From Cristatella mucedo (Eukaryota > Bryozoa > Phylactolaemata > Cristatellidae): a stretch of 64,000 nucleotides of DNA. Shown here in pieces: positions 48,201 through 61,976 of this stretch. The notes beneath the pieces are model-generated. The model was not told the origin of the DNA and searched no databases. It saw nothing but the letters and a program-made list of their open reading frames with translations. Positions within the stretch are counted from its first letter, which is position 1. Every line of letters starts with the position of its first letter. The stretch covers positions 2,017,501-2,081,500 of the forward strand of contig WPIO01000052.1 in the NCBI GenBank assembly GCA_009760855.2, in the 5' to 3' direction. Made by a program: the position numbers and the translations under genes.

Positions 48201-51200
48201 AGGCAGCGGTGGTGGAGGAATGAGAGGTGGCGGTGGACCGACATCCTGGACACGCACTGCCGTCGATGCTTTCGGTCTGGCCGGCAGTGGTGGAGGCACC
48301 GAAGGAGTCGGCTGGCCCCCACCATCGCTGCCCATGGCTGCAGACAAACTTCTAGAGCCATCACTGATGCATGTCTCGGCAGGTGGTGTACTCCTCGATG
48401 ATGCAAGGCTGCTTTGGTGTTGTATAGACTCACTGGCAGCAGTGGCATTTGCACCTGAAGAAACAGACAAGAAACCATAAGCAAACAGGACATGAAATGC
48501 AACGACAGCCTAAATTCAAAGAAGGCACCCAAAACGAGCTTAACAAGAGAGCCGAGACCCAGTTTGGCAGACAGCCATAGCAGTCACGGCCAAAGAAAGA
48601 ATCTGAATCACGATGACACCAATATTCCAATGGTAGCAATTCTAAAAGATGCAAATGATTCATGTGCACTGCAATTTCCCTAGAGATATTCGCGAGAGCT
48701 ATAATGATAATTGAGATGAGGCGTGACAGCCAACATCAGATATACACTGCTATCTTGCTGCATCAAGTGGGTGTGCAAAACTTGGCAGGATATCAATAAC
48801 AGACTCCAAACATGAACGAAAGTAAACTGCCTATGACATTTATGAAACAGAAGACACTGGCAGATAGCTTAACCAGATCAAATAAGGGGCATATTTGTTA
48901 GGGGATTGGAGTGGATACGTGTTCCACACATTTAATCAAGCTCCATCTTCTTGCATTCTGACTTGAGACTGTTCATAACTACTAACAATAGCACTCAACA
49001 TCAACAATCCTCAAAGTATGGCAGCTGCTGTGTCTGCAAATTCGTGTGCGTCATTAGAGGATTTGCTACGATGCCAGGCATACTACAGTTATGTGCAGTA
49101 TATGAAAATATTTGTTGATAGCCTTAAAGCAAATAAATGCTGTTGGCATATATGCATATAGTGTGACGTCGTCCGACCACAATTCTTTATGACCTCCCTT
49201 GTCTGGTCATGCTTAGAGGCCACAAGCTTTGCATTCTCTCTTTTGCTGCAGCACATTCCACAGAGCCTGGGTTTCACTGAAAATGCCCCCTACTGATGTA
49301 TGTTGAACACCCCATCTCAGCCTCCTGTTGATATCGTTCCTTAGCCTTTCTATGGGCCACTGCATCAGCACCCAACAAGGATTTGTCAAAAAAGTAATTC
49401 AGGCAAGTTATTGTTGGTCAAGAGAGTTAAAATTTCTAACCTCACATACTCTGCTTGGGGTTCGTTACATCTGGCAGTGAGATAAGAACTCTTAAGCACA
49501 CTACTAAACCAGTGAATTACTTCTGCCTCAATGAATATCCAGACACGGCAGGTTATAAAGAATCGTGGTAGGAAGACGTCACACTAAATGCATACATACC
49601 AGCAGTATGTTTGTTTTTGGTTTGTCAATAAATATTTTCCCATACTGCACGTAACTTTTTAGTGTGCCTTGCATCGTAGAAAACCCTCTTATTACCTGAA
49701 CTAATTTAGAGCCACGGAAACTGTGGCTCTAAATTCGTTCAGGTGGGGATTTTTTTAAAGGCCGAGTGCACTACCAACAATCCGTTCCTATATACAATCC
49801 TCAGAATATAATTATAAATCTATTTAAAAAATGCCGGCAAAGAACAATAAACACCAGCACATAGACAATTTCACGAGCATTACCACCAGCTCATAAGTCT
49901 AAGAATAAAAAAGAAGTTTAGAGCCATTGTACCTCGCTGCCTTTCTAGTGAATCGGGAATGCTACCATCGCTGTTACTGCGTGGCAACCGTAAGAAGTTC
50001 GATGGTGCCGAAGTCAGCTGCTTCTCGGTGTTGTCACCCTGGTGAGCTGCCTGGGCATCGGTTGTAGACTTGTGCCTTCTATTTGCTAAGGTGACAAACT
50101 CTAAAGGAAAGTCACAATAGACAATGAATGCTGCCAAGAATGCTATAGATTGTATTTAGGAACAATCAGCAGGTAAGTGTAATGTCGATAACAAGTTAAC
50201 CACTATTGGCACATACAGAAAACAGCGTAGGATGGTCATGAGACTGCCCGAAACTGAAAAAAGTGCAGCTTGACAGACAACTGTTCACTGCTGCATAATA
50301 GTGTCAAATTTCTGCTTTCAAAACCAGTAAAAAATCCACGATCTATGAGAGTCCCATGTTGCACAGTGGCAAGCTTCGGCGACAAGCAAAAGTATCCACA
50401 GTTGACAAGATCAGCCATGTGATATTCAGAATTTAGCAAATACAATTATTTGCAAGCACCATCGTGGCGTCGTAGGAGTTCTGCACGAACACCCGGTATT
50501 CCTTCCCTAAGTTAAGTAAATCCACTAGGGGTAAAAAGCAATGCAGTTCAACAAACATCAATGAACTAGGATAGGCAGGTCTGGTAGGCACAGTGGAGTA
50601 GAGAAGTCTATAAGCAAACATCATGAGGAAATAGCTGCTAAGTCTCAAAGCTTGCAGCAAGCCACAAGTTCATCTGAGAGAACATAAATATGACGCCTAG
50701 TGGTGACAAACCAGAACGGAGTGTGCCCATGCCCAATAGTCGTTTTACAATATCAGCCTTGTGCATGAAGTATATCATGCTGGTTTGGTCTAGCGGTTAA
50801 GGTGCTCGCCCCGACCAAGGTCTGACTGAGGTCGTGGGCTCGAGCCCCAAGGCATATGCAAAGCGCCTGAATAGAGATTAGGTTCTCTTGGGCCGCTATA
50901 TAAATGAATTATATTATCATGGGAGTTACAACGTTAGCATATCAAGAGAAACAAATCCCAGAGAAAAGGTGATTCATGCATGGCAATACAGCTAGTTTTG
51001 GCTTAGCGTGCTATTTTAGAGGTAATACCATATTAAATATCCTACCTAATTACAACATGGCCTCTAAACACAGACGAACATAAAAGAAATATGATGGCAA
51101 TGCACAGTTACAGGAAAAGAAAAGCACAGCAAACAAGTTACCATGGTATCACAATATCATATACCTATACCCGATTAATACTACTTCGTTCTAGGAACAG

Positions 51201-54200
51201 GCCCACACAGACTCGAAGTCTTTTCTTACGCAAGGCTTGAAGCCTTTTACCCCCCCTCCCAACAGAATTATAAAGCGCACGCGTAGCACGACAGGCTATG
51301 GGGTGCCGTGCCATCGAGCACCGACCAATACGCTGATAGAGGCATGGTCGGGCATGGTATGCGACCTCATCTTACATCACAGTAGTGTTTTCCCCATACT
51401 GCGGTCAAAATTCATAGCCAATGATCTGGTGCTTGCAAGACTGGACAGAAATGTGATGCTCACACCATTGACAGGAACAGCTGGGTACATCCATTTTCAG
51501 AATGTGGTCTTTGCCACAAACATCCACAGGCTATGAGCTGACACTCATATCCTCACCATTTACTGAGTGTGACTCGAATCTGAGGTTTCACATCGGCTTT
51601 AGAAAATAGGTGCAATTTAGAGCAGCCAAAAGAGACAAGGTAATAGAGAAAGAGAGAAGCAGGCATGGAATAGCAAGAGGGTTTGTGGGTCCAAAGCGAA
51701 GGTCCCTATCTATTGCAACAGGACGCCTAGTACCTCGGAGTGCTTTATTTAAAGCGAGCACTGTGGCCCCGTAGAGCATGATTCGGCTGTACTACATCGT
51801 CCACCCTTAGGCTAGTCACATGAAGCCGAATGGCCAGCTCGTGCCAGAAGTGCTAAACAGCAGCATACTCGGCATGCAGCTCGGTGGCAAGGCTGCTTTG
51901 AGGTCTGACCATTTCGTGCGGTCGCACTGTTCGACGGCAACTCAGCTAGTGGGGTGGCAATAGAATGGCTCTCCTAAATAAAATAAAAAAAATAGAACAA
52001 TACCGAGTAAGCAGTGATTGACTCACTGGTCGAGAAATGTGGCCACAATGTCATAAGGTAAAATGGTCAGCAGTCTGGTTTATTGTAGTTCAAATTATGT
52101 CTGATTGTCTGTCCCCTAGCTAATCTCAGCAGGCTAGACCTAGACGAGCATGGCGGCTGACGATTTCGGTGGGACTCAACTTCTTGTCTTCGACAGGTAA
52201 ATACCTTTTCACCCGAAACTACCACTAAACAGTGCCTTCGTGGGCGGTCCTTGTCGTCCAGCCTAGCAGCCAATAAGTGGTTAAACTATCGGTGGTGCCT
52301 TCGAGCCTTCGGTACCAATGCTCTCACGTATAGGGTCCTCGAAAGTCAAGCTTGCAGCAAAGTGGCTAGAGTGGGGTGAGGTCTGACACCCACGGCAAGC
52401 TTTGATTGGTGTAAAGGCCTGTGCTCAGATGATTAACCCTCCATGAAACTATTCATTATTGTAAGCCAGCTCTAATCAAGAGGCAAAGCAAAGACAGAAA
52501 CTGCCAAATCAATTCTAGGCTATCATTTCGATGCCAATGACACTCAGCTCTAGCCATCATATGACCCTTCCACGCCTTGCACTGCATCTGGTTGCACACT
52601 GATTTGCACCAACTTCATATTTTTAAAATGCCGTGGATAAGACTTTTAAAAATAATTGTGGCGATCCAAGATGAGGCAACGTAAAGTATTTTTTGATGGT
52701 TTTGATCGCCAAATTCCATATTACAATGGCCAAATAATTTATTTGAGTAATACGTGAAGGGTTCCCAGTGAACTTTCGGAAAATCTGTAAGCATTGTCAA
52801 CCAATATTTGTACTATCAAAGCTACATATATGTAGTGAAAGGATAACAGAGTCATCGAGTGCTGCTTGAAAGGCTTGTTCAGATGATAGGTCAATTTCTA
52901 GGTTTCATCTTGCTAGAAATAAATAGATTCGAAAAGGACAAGTAACTAGGTCTAAAATCGAGACATACTACGTGTAGGCCAAAGCCTGCCAAAATTTTGG
53001 AAATCCAGAAACTAACATGCCTTCAAGCTGATGGATTGCCTGCTGCAACACAAGATATCCAGTCATACCAACTAAAACTACACACGCACGTTTAGCACTA
53101 CAGATAAAGCACAGAAAATGCTTCAAAGGTGCAAGAGAAAGATAGGCTCTGACGAGAGCTATGCTGGTGTGCTCATACCTAGGCCAGTGCCTACATCCTG
53201 GAAGCAAACCGGGTCTTCCGGGTCTTTTGTTTGTATTTTGCTTGCATCTATGTATTTAAATCTGTATTTTAAGCTTGCTTCCGAGATGATAACGACATTA
53301 CCAAAGGATGGCAAAAGCTCTCGACTAATTGTACATGTAACGTACAGATCAACCAACTCTTTCTAATAATGTGCATGTTTCATCAAAGATTCTCACCATC
53401 TTCTTCCTCGGCATATGCATTGCCATCGAGGCCTCGGTTGATAATGGCAGTGGCACTCGTGGCTGCTATTGCAGGCAATGACTTTTGCGAATTGGAGGTC
53501 ATCGTTCCATTGTTGTCGAGTCCGCTGTATGCTCTCGAGAACGTGGCATTCTTCTTTTCCTTGACAGCAGGTACTGCAATATAATCAACACTTTGAAGTA
53601 ATTAAAACAAATTAACTAATTCGAAAACTGCAGTAAATGAATAATAAGTGCAAACCATTTCAAGTTCGAGGGGAACTCTTTTTCTGACTTTTGGTCTCAT
53701 TATAGTAGTATAAAATAATAAAATAACAATAACATACTTTTAGAAAGCCAAGGGAGAACAAAATCATTCTAAACACCTCACTTGGGCTAGAAAAAAAGCG
53801 CATTGAATGATTCATCACTGCAGCAGTGTAAGCACTTAAAAAGACAATTCGCTGTGAAGAAATATATGCTACGAGGAACAGTAGGGTTTAAACTTCTCTT
53901 TAAATATTGCCAAGTCAGGTCAAGTCGTGATGTCGTACAGTAGCCTGGTGTAGGCTTTTAGGTGCATAAAAATCGAATGCAAGTCTTCGAAAAATATAAG
54001 GTTGTCTAGAAACACAGCTAAACGACCAGAGTAAGAGAAGTACTTGCGCAAAACCACGTTTTTGCAGAGCGTCGCTTAAGACATACAACCAAGATTGCTG
54101 ATTTTGCATCATCAGTAAGTATGCTATTGCACAGGCAGAGAAACCTACAAGGAGAGGGTTAGATAAATTTTGACAGGATGCGACTGGTGCATTGGCTAAC

Positions 54201-57200
54201 TTTACTGTGCTACCTTTAATAAGTAAGCCAGAATTTGTGTAACATGGCATAGCTCAAAGTAAGCATGCTTGACAGGGGAACTGAAGCAGGCATCCAGAAA
54301 AGGTCATTTTGGAGCAGGACACCCAGACTTGGTACACAGGGAGATGCCGGCAAGTACAAATCGGTAGATAGTTTCCTGTTTCTGAGTGGCACTACGTTAG
54401 CTCATAATTGGTAGGTTCAAGTGCAAATATTGACAATACAAAATACAAAGGAGTTGTGAGAATAAAAGGTGCTAAAAAGCAGGAATTAATCAAAATGCAG
54501 CTAGAGCTGAATATCATTTGCTTAAGAAGCAGACGGTGGGTGGTGATCACATCCAAAGATGGACAAGTGCATAAACTGAGAACAGAAGGGGACCTAAATC
54601 CTTGGGGCACCCTTTCCTTCAAGGCTTACCAAATAACCAGTAGTCGATGAAAATTACTACGCTCTGTCATCTCCAACAAAGTTAGGCCACAACTACTGCA
54701 GTGCAATGGCAGTGTTCCTTAGCCAGGCGATGAGTGCCCACGTTAAAAAATGGTGTTTAATGGTATCAAGATCTGCTGTGAGATCCAGCACAAGTAGCGA
54801 TGAGAAGTTGCGCATGCTGCCACTAACCACACTTGCATGCTGACCCTGTGCATGTCACCCATAACCATGTTATTCATGCTGTTTATCAAGCATGATACCA
54901 CTCACCATTCGATCGTGTTTACTTTGCAGCAAATGTAAAGCGCCTAGAAAGAGATTGAGTTCTCTGAGGGCGCTTTTATCGAGTGTATTAGCATTATTAT
55001 TATTACTATTATAAGTCAACATTTCTGAGAAGGTTGTTATATGCTCACGGTAGTGCTGTATCTGTGGTGTTATAAAGTTTCAGCCTTGATAATTTAATAG
55101 CCATGTTTGATGTTTAGATGTACGATTTTAGCTGATCGGTGCTTTGGAGCTTCCTGGATAGGAAGACTGACGACTGACATGCGCCAGGAAGCATGAGAGA
55201 AATTTATTTGGTTTCTCTAGGCCCAAGATTTACATATTAATGAGCGACCCTGAAAACGACGTCTTTGAGGGACTTACTACGCAAGCTAAGGAGACGAGAA
55301 GCCAACATAGGTATACCAAACTATGGACAGTTGATTACAGGGTCTAGAGGGCTAGTAGTTTATTTGGACCTGGGTCTTCGTCCAACAGTCAGGTGGTTGC
55401 ACTTCACGAACCAGATCGCAGGATCGAGTCATGCAGTAGACAATTCTGTATTGCCCCCTCCCTGCTCGAGGGAGTTATTGATATATACTGAAGCTTTTCT
55501 GGTGCTGTATAGGACTGGCTAAAGTCACAACACATCCAAATGATGTCACGACATAACTTGACTTGACAACATTTGAAAAGAAGTTAAAAATGCACCTGTT
55601 GCTCACAACATTTGTTGGGTCCGCACGATTTGTCCTTTGTGTGCTTCTAATTGATGAGGCAGCGTATGCTACCACAAACCGTTTTGACATGCTTACACCA
55701 CATGCAAAGAGAATAGAGAGATTTAGTTCCCCGAGGGTGATATAAAAATGCCTTATTACTCTTGCTGCTATTGTTAGAAAAATGAAGCTATTAAATCAGG
55801 TGAATTTGACTTTTTAGATCAACTTCCAAGATGAGGTCAGGAAGGACAGGTTTTAGGGTGGATAGATAAGTACAGCTGGGAAAGGAAAGTAATGAGTCCA
55901 GTGAACATGCTATAGTGTGATGGACTTTCTCATCTTGTCTACATTGCCAAAGAATTTATAAAGACGTTCTGCTACATTGCGACGACGATCGCTAGCCATA
56001 GAGCTAACCAGGGCGTGGTTAAGGACATGGCCGACCGGCGACATCAGCATTTTTGGATTGTGCATCAGAGATTCTTATAGAACCTAGACCTAGCCTTAAC
56101 TATGAAGGATCGACACGATCTACAGTTGTCGTTACAAGCCAGTCGACCGATCGGCAGTCAGTTCTAATTTCGTTAATAATAATAATAATAATAAAGCACC
56201 TGATAATAATAAAGCACTTGATAAAGCGCCCTCAGAGAACTTAGTCTCTCTCTAGGCGCTTTACATTTGCTGCTAAGTGAAATGCAATTGAATGGTAAGT
56301 AAAATCATGCTTGAAAAACAAACGAAATGAATAATATGGTTAGGGGTGACATGCACAGGGTCAGCATGCAAATGTGGTTAGTGGCAGCATGCACAGTGTC
56401 AGCACACATAAGCACATCAAGGACGAATCACAGGGACCCGCTAAATGCTGTCCTAAATAGGCGTTTTTAGGTTCTTTTTAAATGTGGTCAGGTCAGGGGA
56501 TGTTCTGACGAAGGTCGGGAGGGAGTTCCAGGCTGTGGGAGCATACGAACTAAATGCACGGTCTCCAAAGGATTTAAGGTTTGTACGAGGTATTTCTAGA
56601 CTGTCGGATTCCGAAAAGCGAGTGGTACGATGCTTGGCCTGATGGGGTAGTATATCTGAAAGATAGGCTGGAGCCATAAAATGAAGGCCCCTAAAAGTGA
56701 GCGACAAAACCTTGAAGTCAATCCGTTGCTTGACTGGTAGCCAGTGCAAATCGGCGAGAAGTGGAGTAATGTGGCAACTGCGACGCTCACGACAGACAAG
56801 CCTAGCTGCCGAGTTTTGCACCAGCTGCCATCGCCTGATCGCACAGGCTGGTAGGCCAGTAAGCAGTGAGTTGCAGAAGTCAAGACAGGATGTCACGAAT
56901 GCATGGACCAACTTAGATGTATCTTTATCTAAACAAGCCCGAATTTTAGCAATGTTATGAAGCTGAAAACAGGCGGATTTAACTGTGGAGCTGATATGGT
57001 CGTCTAACGAGAGGTCGCTTTGGAATATGACACCTAGATTTCGAGCTCATTCAACTGGAGATATGCTGGCAGAGCCAATTTTGAGCGTCAGCCTTTCCAA
57101 TCTCTGAATCACACTGGGTTTGCCCATAATCAATAAGCTAGTTTTATCATCGTTTAGTTTTAGAAAATTTGCTGCCATCCATGTGCGGATGTCATCAATG

Positions 57201-60200
57201 CATGCAGCTAGTGAGTTGAGAGAATTTGAGGTGCTCGAAGGCTGGGAGGGATCAAAGCAAAGGTACAACTGAGTGTCATCCGCATAGAAGTGAAAGCCTA
57301 GATTGTGCTTGGCAATCACATCAGCAAGAGGCAGAGTATAAACCGTGAAAAGAACCGGACCTAGCACGGAGCCCTGAGGTACTCCATATTTCAGAGGTAC
57401 TTCAGATGATCTTTGTCCATTCACGTCAATACTCTGGAGTCTCCCACTGAGATAGGACATGAACCACTGCAGAGCAGTGCCAGTGATGCCCAGGCGAGAT
57501 GAGAGGCGCTCTAGAAGAACTTTGTGATCGATGGTGTCAAAAGCTGCCGAAAGATCACGCAAAACAAGCAGAGACACTCTACCCATGTCTGCATTCCTAA
57601 GTAGGTCGTTGTATACCCTAAGCAATGCTGACTCTGTGGAGTGATTAGCTCTAAAGCCAGACTGGAACTTACTAGCAAGGTGTGAGGTTTCAATATACGA
57701 GATCAGCTGGTCCGCCACGACCCGTTCCAGTGTCTTTGATAGGAATGGTAGAAGGGAAACTGGGCGGTAGTTGCTCAAGTTCTCTTGGTCTAGTGTAGCT
57801 TTCTTGAGAAGTGGCCTGACTACAGCTTTTTTGAAAGGTGCTGGGACATGACCTGAGGCTAATGACATAATAATGATGTTAGTTATGCATGGCAGCAGCA
57901 GATCAATGCAACGTAGGAGCAGGACAGTGGGAATAGGGTCCAGAGGACTTGTTGTCTTCTTTGATTGAGATACAAACTTTAGGACTAGATCACTAGTGAC
58001 CTGCTTAAATGCAGACATTGAGGTGCAGCCAGGAACCGAGGAACAGCGTTCTAGTGGGGAGTTTTTCGTCACAGGGATGGATTCCCTGATCTTGTCTATC
58101 TTCTGCACAAAGAATCGAGAGAAGCGATCGGCTAGATCAGCATTAGGATCATCAGGTAAGGAGCTAATCTGGGAACGGTTGAGGAGATGGTTTATTGTCA
58201 TCAGCATTTTTGGATTGTGCATCTGTGATTCAACAATGTTTTTATAGAAGCTAGACTTGGCCTTTGCTAGGATCGATTGGTACGACCTACAGTAGTCTTC
58301 ATATGCCTGTCGATGGACAGTTAGTCCGGATCTTTTGTATGCTTTGTCAAGCTTTTGTTTAGTAGACTTGGCTAGTTTAATGTCTGTGGTAAACCATAGG
58401 CCGTCTGGGCGGGGGCGCACAGTGCGCTTTGTCAGAGGTGCAAACTCGTCGAGCGTGTCAGCTAGTGCCGTGTTGTAGCTATCTACCAATGATGACAGAT
58501 CGGAGGGAGGATTGAGCAGCAGAGGTGAAGCAGATATTCTCGCACGGACAGCATCGATGTCAAGGGTCTTGAGGTTTCGCGATTCACAGGTTATTTTAGA
58601 GGAGGATGTGGGCACACACTGTAGATTGAATGAGATCTGCATGTGGTCAGGTAAGCAGGATTTGGTAATGATTGGTGATGACAGAGTGCAGTTGTATGAG
58701 AAAATCTGGTCGAGTGTGTGACCCTTGATGTGGGTAGGGCCATGCACATGAGCCACAAGATGGGCCTTTCAAGCTTTTAGATTAGCTAGCTCAACATCTG
58801 CCGTCCATAAAAAGGCAGCCACACAGCCAGTTTTACTCTTCGATGTCCAAACTTCTTGTGATCAAATAGGCAAAGACAGAAGTTTGACATAGGTCACATG
58901 TCTTCATTCTTAACAGGCTGGCTCAGTTAAACATGGATAAGCAAGCAAATGAATGCTTCCGTGGCTGGAACATGCATTTTAGGCAATAATTCAGAGCAAG
59001 GCAACCTGAGCCAATCAGGATTGTGTAAGGAGCTGATAAACAAATGTCTGGCAGCCAGTGATGGGCATGGACAATACATCGAGTCGCTTCTTCCCAGCCA
59101 CTAAAAATAGTGGACCATACCTAAAGATGTATGTCGAAGACGCCTCGACTTGGATTCACTCATTCGATCCAACGGTAAGTCGTTCAGATCCAACTTGTAT
59201 ACGTGCTTTGCCAATATCCTGGTTAGTGTGTCCATGGTTTTCTGAATACGAAATTTAAAAATGTGCTCGTTTCCAAGTAACATTCACATAGCATCAAAAC
59301 AAAGAACGATATGAAATGTAGGTAAACTATAGAGTTGTTTGTACAACTTAGGCAGCAAACCAACTAAGGTACAATCTTATGCAAGCACAACATTTCAAGA
59401 AAATTGCCAGCACGAGCTAGCAATCACGGAAATTATGTTTTGCCACCACGCACAGCGAATAGCGGAGAGACCAAGATTACAAGGCATCCTTTACTACTTA
59501 CAGCCCACTCTGTAATGAGCTCTTGCCAGTTGGTAAGGGCAGAGAGTGTATCGAGGAGACAATCCCACAGATCAGCACTTATGTACACGTAGAGGTTTGC
59601 CTTGATCCACGTCACTATAAGAGTCTGAAAAACCACACGAGCACAAATACACTAGTTTCTCAGTCCCAGGTAGCAAGGTACAGAGCACGGGAAAGCAAAA
59701 TATTAACCGTGGCAATGTTTGACCCTCTCGGCAACCCAGCAGGCTCCTCTGCCTGTGGGAGTGGCACGGTCGAAATTACTTTGGGTAAAGGCTGATTTCA
59801 GCAAGATACAACTCAGCACTGCTGGCTAGTGCCTCCACCGACAGCCTACTTTAAAAAGAGCTAAAACATTATGCAAGCATTACACTGAATATGTCAAATA
59901 CATGGCACCGTAACAGCTATGCAATAGTGAGCTTCAAATACTGGCGTCACTTATATCAGATTGGTTTGGAAGTGCACAATCAGTTGCTTGCTTTGTGACA
60001 GCTCATTAATAGAAACCTAGTGAGATCACATCAGTTATCTTCTGAGCTCCAGCCTCGTTCTCCTCAACACTTCTGATGAAGCTGCTCGATTATGCAGCAC
60101 CAACTTGGCGCCGGCAGGTGTCAAGGCACTGTCACTCCAATGGGTAAATAGAGCAATAGAAAAGGATCAGAGCAAGGTGGCGTAACAACTCCAAAATATA

Positions 60201-61942
60201 TAAAAAGAACCCTTAAACTTCCACAGTGAGGAGCACATTGTCAGAGAGAGAGAGAGAAGACCCACAAAGACGACATGGGATCCATACCTTGCCGGCTATG
60301 ACAATATCGATACTATACAAGACCACTATTTGCAAATGGTGATCCTTCATGCAAGGCATGAGCAGCCTATTGCTGCCATGGCTAGTTACTCTCCATCCCT
60401 GCAAGTGGAGAAGCATAGGGGCAGCAGCTGCTGTTGTGCACCGTAGCTTGGAGGCAGGCGACCGGTTGCAGTCACTACCATGACCCCATTGCCATCCAAG
60501 CCAGGCCCAGTGAACCGGCTGCAGGCCGGGCTGGCTCGCTTGGGCAGCTACCCAGAGTGTCTGGCAGCCCAGCGGGCCAATGGGTCGATTAGCAGCGCCG
60601 GTCAGACACAGTGACTGCAAGCTGCTGGCAAGACTTCTTGTAAAAATAATAATAATACATTTGATAAAGCACCCTCAGAGAACTCAATCTCTTTCTAGGT
60701 GCTTTACAATTTCTGCAAAGGAAGCTGTAGCCGAAGATTCTGAAGTTCTGTGGGCGTCTGCTTTTGTGTGCAATTGATGGCAATGCTGCACAAAATCATA
60801 ACTGTACCGCAGCTACTCGAAAGTGCACGCCCTGGCATCTTCCCAGTTGGTGGCATCTTCCCCTCACAAATGCAGTTCGGTTTGTGGCCACGGTTCTCAC
60901 TGCTTCGCCCTGGTACTAAAAGAACCCACGTGCCCAATGCTATGGCTTCGCCTAGCTTCAAGAAGTCAAGACTAAGCTGCAATAGCCCTGACTTATCAAA
61001 AAGAAATTCTCACGTTTCCGAAGTCGTGTGCAATTCGTCTTCGAGGTCCGGAAGCTGGCCACAGTGCCACAGACCGGCTGAATTAGGTCGTAGACCGGCT
61101 ACTGCGACCAACAAGTCTACAAATGATACTGCTGACCACCAAACAAAGGAAGAACCTCCACTGCCCTTGATGCATTCCAAGCCTACGTAAAACGCTGGGC
61201 CATAGTAAAAAAAAAGTCAAACTCTGGAGTGCAGGCATTGACAGCTGCCCAACCGAGGCTTACTGTACAAGACTGCAACTAATTACAAAAGAAAATCGGT
61301 ATAATCGAAGGCACTTCCTTAAGGATGGGGCAGGAGTTATTGCTTGACAAAGGTCATCAACTCAAGCTAGTTTTCAGCTAGGACAAAAAAAAATTGTCAC
61401 ATCGAGTGCCCTGGCACTAGTCAGGCTAACGGTAGTCATGCTCAGTCGGTACCTGAAAATTGAAAAAACCTGCTGCTCAGCATCAAGTCATCTAGATGTC
61501 TTTTGAACTAAGTTGTAATCCTATGTTGATCAAGCTAACAGACCGTCTGCACCAAAAGTCTGGAACTTACTTCGGGCGACAGTCCTTACTTGCAATGAAT
61601 GACCTTGCATCTTCTAAGTCTTAGCTAAAGATACATCTGTTTCGGTCAGATTTACCATCGCCCTAGTGAACTTAGGGAGCGCTTGTACACGATTAGCTCG
61701 TCTTACAGCCAGAGGTATTCCTAACTGGTGGTCGTGAGTTTCTTCATGTTTGCTTTAGTATGCTGGCCTAAGTATGATCAGGTTTACTTTTTTGTATGTT
61801 TGATGCTGTGCATGTCACTAAACCTTAGTTATTAATTCTCTTGCAGCGAGTTATGAAGCCCTTGGAAAGAGATTAAGCTTTCTTATGGTGCTATACAAAT
61901 GACTTATTATTATTGCCACTATTATTTTTAATTATATGTATA

Positions 61943-61976
<34 letters not shown>

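Larger units (their letters stand above)
56174..58768 (-). mobile_element. LINE family A, best copy, CR1/L2-type, 5'-truncated
   Basis: The ORF spans 58756 to 56453 on the minus strand with one in-frame TGA near 57046. It begins at the end of the apurinic endonuclease domain (LPDHMQISF, the SDH-like motif) and passes through [40 protein letters not shown] (motif A), [14 protein letters not shown] (motif B), [12 protein letters not shown] (motif C with the Asp pair) and [15 protein letters not shown]. It ends with [14 protein letters not shown] and [13 protein letters not shown]. The 3' UTR ends in the stem-loop at about 56222-56262 and a (TTA)n-type tail at 56175-56200. Sits between RALGAPA exons 3 and 4. 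Confidence 0.97.

Noticed and set aside
47764-48480. 238-codon plus-strand ORF
   Set aside because: It is the shadow of RALGAPA exon 6. Only the minus strand fits splice phases on both sides.
50780-50850. Functional tRNA gene
   Set aside because: Box A/B motifs are present, but the sequence continues into a LINE-like tail and recurs as dispersed copies, as expected for a SINE.
60750-61190. 146-codon plus-strand ORF
   Set aside because: No domain, adjacent to a LINE tail, and the opposite strand is also open. Not supported as a gene.
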